Origin: Verrucomicrobiota bacterium
GTDB taxonomy: Bacteria > Verrucomicrobiota > Verrucomicrobiia > Verrucomicrobiales > Akkermansiaceae
Length of the DNA: 7,122 bases
Reading direction: 5' to 3'
NCBI GenBank assembly: GCA_026397695.1
Contig: JAPLUJ010000635.1
Span: forward strand, 1 to 7,122
The first letter of the stretch is position 1. The number at the start of each line of letters is the position of its first letter. This document shows positions 1-5,344 of this stretch, one piece after another. The translations under genes and the position numbers were made by a program. The notes below the pieces were generated by a model. That model was not told the DNA's origin and searched no databases. It saw only the letters and a list, made by a program, of their open reading frames with translations.

Positions 1-184
1 TCTTGAATTCCGCGTGCAGCGGGCCGACCAGACCCAGGGCGACGGGGCGCTTGCTTCCGGTCCATCCGAGGTAATCCCAGAGGAAGCGCAGGGCGTCCTT
101 GGTGGCTGCCGCCGCGTTTGGCATCGCCCGTTGGATTTCCTGAGCGTTCAGGCCGGCACCGGGCGCGTCCCTGGCGCAGCGCAT
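1..184 (-). CDS. Unrecognised protein, N-terminal part, runs off the left edge
   Basis: On the minus strand a frame stays open from about position 304 to the left edge, so the gene is cut off and has no visible stop. From the ATG at 184-182 it gives 61 residues, including the stretches GLNAQEIQRAMP, TKDALRFLWDYLGW and RPVALGLVGPLHAEF. Codon third positions are mostly G or C, as in the neighbouring genes, and the residue mix looks like a folded alpha-helical protein. The overlapping plus-strand frame looks like noise by comparison. I recognise no family, no signal peptide and no membrane segment. The start is uncertain. An upstream in-frame ATG at 265-263 would add 27 residues, many of them Arg and His, and is less convincing; a later ATG lies at 124-122. 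No clear ribosome binding site precedes any of the three. The gene is transcribed away from parE, so the two share an upstream region. Confidence 0.5.
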   Translation of the reverse strand, partial: MRCARDAPGAGLNAQEIQRAMPNAAAATKDALRFLWDYLGWTGSKRPVALGLVGPLHAEFK

Positions 185-240
185 CAGCGGTCGGATTGGT
201 TCGACGGGTGGGTGGAAGTGATCCCCCCGGAATCGCGCAC

Positions 241-272
241 GCCGCCCTGCATGCCGCCCTTGCATCGGCGGC
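241..272. repeat. Short tandem repeat and hairpin upstream of parE
   Basis: GCCGCCCTGCAT (241-252) is followed directly by GCCGCCCTTGCAT (253-265), a tandem duplication that differs by one T. The second copy also pairs with the next bases: GCCGCC (253-258) and GGCGGC (267-272) form a 6-bp stem with an 8-base loop. The structure ends 34 bases before the parE ATG. No run of T follows, so it is not a standard terminator. It could be a leader hairpin or a replication-slippage product. Confidence 0.4.
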
Positions 273-306
273 GGAAATCGTTTAGGAAGTCCGAAACAAA
301 TTTTTC

Positions 307-2154
307 ATGGCCGCCGAATACACTGAAGACGACATCAAATCCCTGGACTGGCGCGAGCACATCCGCATGCGACCGGGCATGTATATTGGCAAGCTGGGCG
401 ACGGCTCATCGCCCGACGACGGTCTTTACATCCTGCTCAAGGAGGCGATCGATAACTCGATAGACGAGCACATCATGGGCTACGGCAAGGAGATCCGGGT
501 GGAAATCGACGAGGAGGGGCGGGTGGATGTGCGGGATTTCGGGCGCGGCATTCCGTTAGGCAAACTCTTTGACTGCGCGGCGCAGATCAACACCGGCGCC
601 AAGTTTGACAGCGAGGCATTCAAAAAAACCGTCGGACTCAACGGCGTCGGCATCAAGGCGGTCAACGCGCTTTCCGAATTCTTCGAGATCCAGGCATGGC
701 GCGATGGAGAGACCAAGGCCCTCGAGTTTTCCCAAGGGAAACTCACCGTGGATATGAAACACCCGCGGCGTGACGCCGAATTGAACGGCACACGCCTCGC
801 CTTCGAACTCGACCGCACGATTTTCTCGCCCAAGGCGAAATTCAAAGAGGCTTTCGTCGAGAAAATGTGCCGCTATTATTCCTATCTGAATCCGACCCTC
901 ACGGTGGTTTTCAACGGCAGGAAATTCCGTTCGAAGGACGGCTTGCTCGATTTGTTGCGCGAGGAAATGGAGAATGAGCCGCTCTATCCGCCGATCCATC
1001 TGGTCGGCAAGGATATCGAAATCGCCTTCACCCACAGCGCCGAGAGCAGCGAGGAATACTATACATTTGTCAATGGCCAGAACACGTCGCAGGGAGGCAC
1101 CCATCTCGCCGCGTTCCGCGAGGCGCTGGTGCAGGTGATCCGCGGGTTTTACAAGAAGCAGCATGATCCGGCGGACATCCGTGCGGGCATCGAGGCGGCC
1201 GTGTGCGTGCGGATTGTCGAACCGGTGTTCGAGTCCCAGACCAAGACCAAATTGAGCTCGGCCACCACCGCGCCGGATGGCGAGTCGCTGCGCGCCTTCA
1301 TCGGCAATTTCCTCAAACAAAACCTCGACAACTACCTGCACAAGAACCCGCAGGTGGCGGAGGCCATCGGCAAACGCATCCAAGCCGCCGAGCGCGAGCG
1401 CAAGGATCTCAAGGGCATCCAGAAACTCGCCCGCGAGCGGTCGAAGCAAGCGAAGGTCCATAACAAAAAGCTGCGCGACTGCCGGGTGCGCTTCGACAGC
1501 AAGCACAAGCGCCGAGAGGAATCCACGCTCTTCATCACCGAGGGCGACTCCGCCTCCGGTTCGATCACCAAGAGCCGCGACGTGGAAACCCAGGCGGTCT
1601 TTTCGCTGCGTGGCAAACCGCTCAACACCTTCGCCCTGCCGCGCAAAATCGTCTATGAAAACGAGGAGTTCGCGCTGCTCCAGGCCGCACTCAACATCGA
1701 GGACGGCATCGAATACCTCCGCTATAACAAGGTGGTCATCGCCACCGACGCCGACGTCGACGGCATGCACATCCGTTTGCTGTTGCTGACATTCTTCCTG
1801 CAGTTCTTTCCGGAAATGATCCGCGACGGACATTTGTATATCTTGCAAACCCCTTTGTTCCGGGTGCGCAACAAGAAGGAAACAATCTATTGTTATGATG
1901 ATGACGAACGCCGCAAGGCGCTGGAAAAACTGGGCAAAACCGCCGAAATCACCCGCTTCAAGGGCCTCGGTGAAATCTCACCCGACGAGTTCGGCTTCAT
2001 GATCGGCCCGGACATGCGCCTCGATCACGTGGAATACGAGGAAGGCAAGGGCGTCAAGGAATTGCTCGCGTTCTATATGGGCAAAAACACCCCTGACCGC
2101 CAGGATTATATCATCGAAAACCTCCGCGAGGACGTGGACAAACAGATGGCTTGA
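307..2154 (+). CDS. parE: Type IIA DNA topoisomerase subunit B (topoisomerase IV ParE / GyrB-like)
   Basis: ATPase subunit of a cytoplasmic type IIA topoisomerase, which passes one DNA duplex through another to decatenate or relax the chromosome. The 615-residue protein has the full family order. The GHKL ATPase domain has EAIDNS with catalytic Glu46 and Mg-binding Asn50, DFGRGIP at 77-83 and [14 protein letters not shown] at 110-123. The QTK loop is at 311-313. The Toprim domain has EGDSASG from Glu412, the RGK lysine at 437, and DADVDG from Asp481. The C-terminal ITRFKGLGE block follows. The form [10 protein letters not shown] and the ending around [11 protein letters not shown] resemble the ParE type I associate with Bacteroidota rather than E. 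coli GyrB. The ATG at 307 gives the usual N-terminus ([15 protein letters not shown]). No good Shine-Dalgarno is visible; AGGAAG at 284-289 is too distant. The partner A subunit (ParC/GyrA), often adjacent, is not in the window. Whether it works as ParE or as a second GyrB cannot be decided from sequence alone. Confidence 0.95.
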   Translation: MAAEYTEDDIKSLDWREHIRMRPGMYIGKLGDGSSPDDGLYILLKEAIDNSIDEHIMGYGKEIRVEIDEEGRVDVRDFGRGIPLGKLFDCAAQINTGAKFDSEAFKKTVGLNGVGIKAVNALSEFFEIQAWRDGETKALEFSQGKLTVDMKHPRRDAELNGTRLAFELDRTIFSPKAKFKEAFVEKMCRYYSYLNPTLTVVFNGRKFRSKDGLLDLLREEMENEPLYPPIHLVGKDIEIAFTHSAESSEEYYTFVNGQNTSQGGTHLAAFREALVQVIRGFYKKQHDPADIRAGIEAAVCVRIVEPVFESQTKTKLSSATTAPDGESLRAFIGNFLKQNLDNYLHKNPQVAEAIGKRIQAAERERKDLKGIQKLARERSKQAKVHNKKLRDCRVRFDSKHKRREESTLFITEGDSASGSITKSRDVETQAVFSLRGKPLNTFALPRKIVYENEEFALLQAALNIEDGIEYLRYNKVVIATDADVDGMHIRLLLLTFFLQFFPEMIRDGHLYILQTPLFRVRNKKETIYCYDDDERRKALEKLGKTAEITRFKGLGEISPDEFGFMIGPDMRLDHVEYEEGKGVKELLAFYMGKNTPDRQDYIIENLREDVDKQMA

Positions 2155-2210
2155 GAGTGGCGCATTGCGGGGTTGCATCCGGCAGGGATTTGTGCTGGAC
2201 TGGATCCGCC

Positions 2211-2372
2211 ATGAAAACCATCGTTGTTGCAGTCGATTTCTCAAACGCCACCCCCGGGGTGCTGAAAATGGCCAGTGAATGTCAGCGGCAGCGGCGGGAC
2301 ACCGCAGCCACGGGCCCGCAGGCAAAGTGTCGCTTGAAACTTCCAGCGCAGTCCTGCAAGCTGCGCGTGTGA
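2211..2372 (+). pseudogene. Universal stress protein (UspA family) N-terminal remnant
   Basis: An ATG at 2211 opens a 53-codon frame beginning MKTIVVAVDFSNATPGVLKM. This matches the first beta strand, the conserved Val-Asp-Phe-Ser nucleotide-binding turn and the first helix of UspA-like proteins. After about residue 24 the resemblance stops and the rest is Arg, Gln and Ala rich with no Usp features. The later GxGxxG-type ATP loop and about 110 further residues of a normal Usp domain are missing, and I found no continuation in the other two frames. The best reading is a usp gene lost by internal deletion, leaving its start beside purB. The stop codon TGA (2370-2372) overlaps the likely purB GTG. 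An alternative is a short translated leader for purB that resembles Usp by chance. Confidence 0.5.
2369..2372 (+). promoter_or_regulatory. GTGA stop-start overlap, possible translational coupling into purB
   Basis: The four bases GTGA hold the proposed purB start GTG (2369-2371) and the stop TGA (2370-2372) of the Usp-like frame that begins at 2211. Overlaps of this kind commonly let terminating ribosomes restart. No Shine-Dalgarno is visible just upstream, which fits restart rather than fresh initiation. This depends on the start choice for purB. Confidence 0.4.
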
Positions 2373-3787
2373 TTGCCAACATCCTTGCCGAACGCTACGC
2401 CTCGCCCGCCCTTCAAGCGATCTGGTCCGCCGAGGGGCGGATCGTCTTGGAACGCGAATTTTGGATTGCGGTGATGCAGGCGCAGCGCGAGCTCGGACTC
2501 GCTATTCCCACGGATGCTATCGCCGCTTATGAGAAGGTGAAGGATCAAGTGGACCTTGCCGCGATCATGGCGCGGGAAAAGATCACCCGCCATGATGTGA
2601 AGGCGCGTATCGAGGAATTCAACGGGCTGGCCGGTGCCGAGCACATCCACAAGGGCATGACCTCGCGCGATCTCACGGAAAATGTCGAGCAACTCCAGGT
2701 TTATCGGTCGCTCGTGATCGTCCGCGAAAAGACTATCGCCGCGCTGCGCCGGCTGCGCGAGCGCGCCGAACAATGGAGCGATCTCGTGCTCACCGCCCGC
2801 ACCCACAACGTGGCCGCCCAACCAACCACGCTGGGCAAACGCGTGGCGATGTTCGGCGCGGAATTGTTAGGCGCGCTCGCGGCGCTGGATGCCGTGATTG
2901 CCAATTATGCGGTGCGCGGACTCAAGGGCGCGGTGGGCACCCAGATGGACCAGCTTTCCTTGTTCGATGGTGATCCCGCCAAAGTTGCCGCGCTGGAGCA
3001 GCGCGTGGTCGCCCATCTCGGCCTGCCCGCAGTGTGGACCAACGTCGGCCAGGTCTATCCGCGCTCGCTCGACTTCCGGGTGGTCGCCGTTCTAACCGAC
3101 TTGTGCGCGGCCCCCTCGTCGTTCTGCAAGACGCTGCGCCTGATGGCCGGCCACGAGACCGCCAGCGAGGGATTCGCCCCGGGCCAAACCGGTTCCAGCG
3201 CGATGCCGCACAAGATGAACTCGCGTTCATGCGAACGGGTGAATGGCTTCCATGTGATTCTCAAAGGCTACCTCGCCATGGCGGCCGGCTTGGCCGGTGA
3301 CCAATGGAACGAGGGCGATGTTTCGTGTTCGGTGGTGCGCCGCGTCATGCTGCCCGATGCGTTCTTCGCTGTCGATGGCATGTTCGAAACATTCCTAACA
3401 ATTCTTGACCAGATGGATGCCCATGAGGCGGTGATCGCCGCCGAGACCGCCCGCTATCTGCCATTTCTGCTGACCACCACGATTCTGATGGAAGCGGTGA
3501 AAGCCGGGGTCGGCCGCGAAGCGGCGCACGCAGCGATCAAGCAACACGCCGTGGCCACCGTGAACGACTTGCGGAGCGGAACAATCGACCATAACAATCT
3601 GCTAGACCGCCTTGCGGCAGATGGCCGCCTCGGTCTCACCCGCGAAACCCTCGCCGCCATCCTCGCCTGCGGCGGTCACGAAAGCGGCGCGGCCAGGGCG
3701 CAGGTTGCCGCCTTCGCCGTTACCGTTAGAAAACTCGAGGCCGCGCATCCGCAGGCCGCCGCCTACGGGCCGGCGGAGATTTTGTGA
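2369..3787 (+). CDS. purB: Adenylosuccinate lyase
   Basis: Fumarate-releasing lyase that acts twice in purine synthesis: SAICAR to AICAR, and adenylosuccinate to AMP. From the GTG at 2369 it has 472 residues. It shows the superfamily marks in order: HKGMTSRDLTEN at 94-105, the TARTHNVAAQPTTLGKR block with the likely catalytic His146, and the signature loop GSSAMPHKMN at 275-284 holding the catalytic serine. The sequence closely resembles, from memory, the actinobacterial type (Mycobacterium tuberculosis PurB, also about 472 residues), including NVL-x-x-RYAS at the N-terminus, DVKARIEEFN and QWNEGDV-x-CSVVRRV. That comparison is why I choose GTG 2369. In-frame starts at ATG 2279 and GTG 2327 would add 30 or 14 residues (SAAAAGHRSHG and similar) with no family counterpart. 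No strong ribosome binding site precedes 2369, but the GTG overlaps the stop of the upstream frame as GTGA, so translation may be coupled. It ends convergently with rpoN. Confidence 0.95.
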   Translation: MIANILAERYASPALQAIWSAEGRIVLEREFWIAVMQAQRELGLAIPTDAIAAYEKVKDQVDLAAIMAREKITRHDVKARIEEFNGLAGAEHIHKGMTSRDLTENVEQLQVYRSLVIVREKTIAALRRLRERAEQWSDLVLTARTHNVAAQPTTLGKRVAMFGAELLGALAALDAVIANYAVRGLKGAVGTQMDQLSLFDGDPAKVAALEQRVVAHLGLPAVWTNVGQVYPRSLDFRVVAVLTDLCAAPSSFCKTLRLMAGHETASEGFAPGQTGSSAMPHKMNSRSCERVNGFHVILKGYLAMAAGLAGDQWNEGDVSCSVVRRVMLPDAFFAVDGMFETFLTILDQMDAHEAVIAAETARYLPFLLTTTILMEAVKAGVGREAAHAAIKQHAVATVNDLRSGTIDHNNLLDRLAADGRLGLTRETLAAILACGGHESGAARAQVAAFAVTVRKLEAAHPQAAAYGPAEIL

Positions 3788-3790
3788 TTT

Positions 3791-3856
3791 GTGGCGGTGG
3801 TTGCCAACCTCCAAGCCGATGGAAGCATATTAGGCATGGCGGTTGGAAACCGCCGT
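3791..3856. repeat. Intergenic hairpin with GGA loop between convergent purB and rpoN
   Basis: The 75-bp gap between the purB and rpoN stops is nearly filled by inverted repeats. The main one is GGCGGTT (3838-3844), loop GGA, AACCGCC (3848-3854): a perfect 7-bp stem that can be extended by one G-T wobble and one A-T pair to 3836-3856. A smaller stem, GGTT-GCC-AACC, lies at 3799-3809, and GGCGGT at 3793-3798 could also pair with ACCGCC at 3849-3854, giving a competing larger fold. The hairpin starts 6 bases after the rpoN stop. Neither strand has a T run after it, so it is not a textbook intrinsic terminator, though it could protect both 3' ends. Its GGA-loop form matches two palindromes inside purL (5773-5819), which suggests a REP-like repeat family. 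Confidence 0.6.
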
Positions 3857-3862
3857 CACGCG

Positions 3863-5260
3863 TCAGAAAGTCTTCCTGAGGTGCGAGGGCAGGATATTGA
3901 GTTGTTCGCGGTATTTGGCGACGGTGCGGCGGGCGACAGTGATGCCTTGCTTGGCGAGCGCTTTCATCAGGGCTTCATCGGAGCGCGGTTTGGTGGGGTT
4001 TTCCGCCGCAACCAATTGTTGGATCGCCTCGCGCACGCCGCTGTTGGAAACCTCCGCGCCATCCTCGGTCTGATAGCCCGTGGCGAAGAAGACCCGCATT
4101 TCCAGCAACCCTTGTGGTGTGAGGATATATTTACCGGCTACCGCCCGCGAAATAGTGGTGCCGTGCATGCCGAGTTCGTCGGCGATGTCGTTCATGGTCA
4201 GCGGACGCATGTGGCGTGCACCGTGCTTGAAAAATTCCGCTTGGTGTTCGATGAGTTTGTGAGCGATGGCAAGAATGGTTTCCTGGCGCAGCGAGATTGA
4301 GCGGATCAAGCTGCGGCCGTCGCGAATATTATCCCGCAGGAATTGCCGGGCTTTCGCCTCCAATCCGGTCTTGCCGATCATGTCCTTGTAGAAACCATTG
4401 ATCCGCAGGTTGGGCAAATTCTCGCCGGTGAGCCGGGCTTCGAGATGGCCGTCGGCGTTGCGTTCGATGATCACATCCGGCAGGACGTAAGGATTTCCCG
4501 TGGGATCGAAATCACCCCCGGGATTGGGTGTTAGACGGCCGATCCGTGACGCGGCTTCGGTGATGCGCTCGACGCTGGTGCCCAGTGCTTTGGCGATTTG
4601 CGGTTGATGCTTGCGGGCGAGATCCTCGAGATGATCACGGACGATTTTATATTCCAGAGTGTTGGTGCCGCTGTCGCGTTCCAGTTGCAGGAGCAGCGAT
4701 TCGGCAATGCCGGACGCGCCGATCCCGGCCGGGTCAAACGACTGGATCAGCTTGAGCGCGGCATTCATGTGCACCGCCGGGATATGGAGTCTGCTTCCCA
4801 AGTTCTCGACCGGAAGATCGAGAAAACCACGACTATCAAGGTTGCCCAGAATCACCTGCGCCGCCTCGTGCACTGCGGGCTCGACCATCGCAAGATCGAG
4901 TTGCTGCTGCAAATGCTGCTGCAGGGTTATCGGAGCGACGATTGAATCGTAGATCCGTTGGCGGCGTTCCTCGTCATCCTGCGTCCATGGCGCGGATTTC
5001 CCCTCAAGTATCGTCCGGTCGCGCCAGTCGTCGTCGGTTTCATTCAGCTTCACTAACGAATCCTCCGCGCCGGCATCCATCCCCTCATCAAGGGAAATGA
5101 ATTCCGTCACGTCTTCGAGAACCGGATTCGTCTCCAGCGCCTGGCTGATGATTTGCCCGAGTTCCAGCGTGCCGGCTTGCAGGATCTCCAGACTCTTGCG
5201 CATCTGTGGCGCGAGCGTCTGCTGCTGCGTAAGGGTATGCTGTAGGGAAACGTTGGCCAT
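3863..5260 (-). CDS. rpoN: RNA polymerase sigma-54 factor
   Basis: Alternative sigma factor that directs RNA polymerase to -24/-12 promoters and needs an AAA+ enhancer-binding activator to open DNA. From the ATG at 5260 it has 465 residues, a normal length. Region I is Gln/Leu rich (SLQHTLTQQQTLAPQMRKSL) and is followed by an acidic region II (LDEGMDAGAEDS, DDDW). The core-binding domain includes SFDPAGIGASGIAESLLLQL. The promoter-binding helix-turn-helix is LTMNDIADELGMHGTTISRA at 354-373. The RpoN box ARRTVAKYRE at 443-452, the hallmark of the family, lies 13 residues from the end. In-frame alternatives at GTG 5272 and ATG 5269 add 4 or 3 residues. I prefer 5260 (MANVSLQ), although a hairpin sits directly before it. 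It is codirectional with purL 72-84 bp upstream and appears to have its own sigma-54 promoter in that gap. No activator gene is in the window, so the regulon is unknown. Confidence 0.96.
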   Translation of the reverse strand: MANVSLQHTLTQQQTLAPQMRKSLEILQAGTLELGQIISQALETNPVLEDVTEFISLDEGMDAGAEDSLVKLNETDDDWRDRTILEGKSAPWTQDDEERRQRIYDSIVAPITLQQHLQQQLDLAMVEPAVHEAAQVILGNLDSRGFLDLPVENLGSRLHIPAVHMNAALKLIQSFDPAGIGASGIAESLLLQLERDSGTNTLEYKIVRDHLEDLARKHQPQIAKALGTSVERITEAASRIGRLTPNPGGDFDPTGNPYVLPDVIIERNADGHLEARLTGENLPNLRINGFYKDMIGKTGLEAKARQFLRDNIRDGRSLIRSISLRQETILAIAHKLIEHQAEFFKHGARHMRPLTMNDIADELGMHGTTISRAVAGKYILTPQGLLEMRVFFATGYQTEDGAEVSNSGVREAIQQLVAAENPTKPRSDEALMKALAKQGITVARRTVAKYREQLNILPSHLRKTF

Positions 5261-5282
5261 GGCCGGCATCACAATGCCGGCC
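5261..5282 (-). promoter_or_regulatory. Perfect hairpin at the rpoN translation start
   Basis: Arms GGCCGGCAT and ATGCCGGCC are perfectly complementary over 9 bp with a 4-base loop (TGTG read on the rpoN strand). The hairpin ends at the base before the ATG at 5260, and the alternative ATG at 5269 lies inside its 3' arm. A 5-codon frame, ATG at 5286 to TGA at 5271-5269, runs through the 5' arm, and its stop overlaps the 5269 ATG as TGATG. In RNA the stem would cover the place where a ribosome binding site should be, so it could lower or regulate rpoN translation. Confidence 0.55.
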
Positions 5283-5312
5283 CCATGCTAGATGCAATAC
5301 GCGCAATGAGAA

Positions 5313-5327
5313 GCAAAATGTGTGCCA
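5313..5327 (-). promoter_or_regulatory. Sigma-54 (-24/-12) promoter of rpoN
   Basis: On the rpoN strand this reads TGGCAC-ACATT-TTGC followed by T. It matches the sigma-54 core consensus TGGCAC-N5-TTGC at every fixed base, with the required ten bases between the GG (5326-5325) and GC (5314-5313) dinucleotides. A transcript would begin near 5301-5302, giving a leader of about 40 bases before the ATG at 5260. The element lies 18 bases past the purL stop. Its orientation and position fit a promoter dedicated to rpoN. Any enhancer site for an activator would fall in the purL 3' end; I could not identify one. Confidence 0.75.
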
Positions 5328-5344
5328 GAAGATGGGATTATTAA

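Noticed and set aside
260..288. Possible sigma-70 promoter for parE (TTGCAT, 17 bases, TAGGAA)
   Set aside because: Both boxes match their consensus poorly, and the first overlaps the tandem repeat. Too weak to annotate.
14..463. Plus-strand frame of 149 codons over the parE upstream region and start
   Set aside because: It overlaps the parE start in another frame, has a noise-like residue mix, and lies opposite a more convincing minus-strand frame.
556..1848. Long minus-strand frame (430 codons) inside parE
   Set aside because: It is fully antisense to a strongly conserved topoisomerase gene. Open antisense frames are common in GC-rich coding DNA, and no family motif is seen.
3836..3856. 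Bidirectional intrinsic terminator for purB and rpoN
   Set aside because: The stem is good but neither strand has a T run after it, so I list it as a repeat hairpin only.
3791..4300. Plus-strand frame of 169 codons over the rpoN 3' end
   Set aside because: It is antisense to the RpoN box and helix-turn-helix region, and its first part is just the intergenic hairpin repeat.
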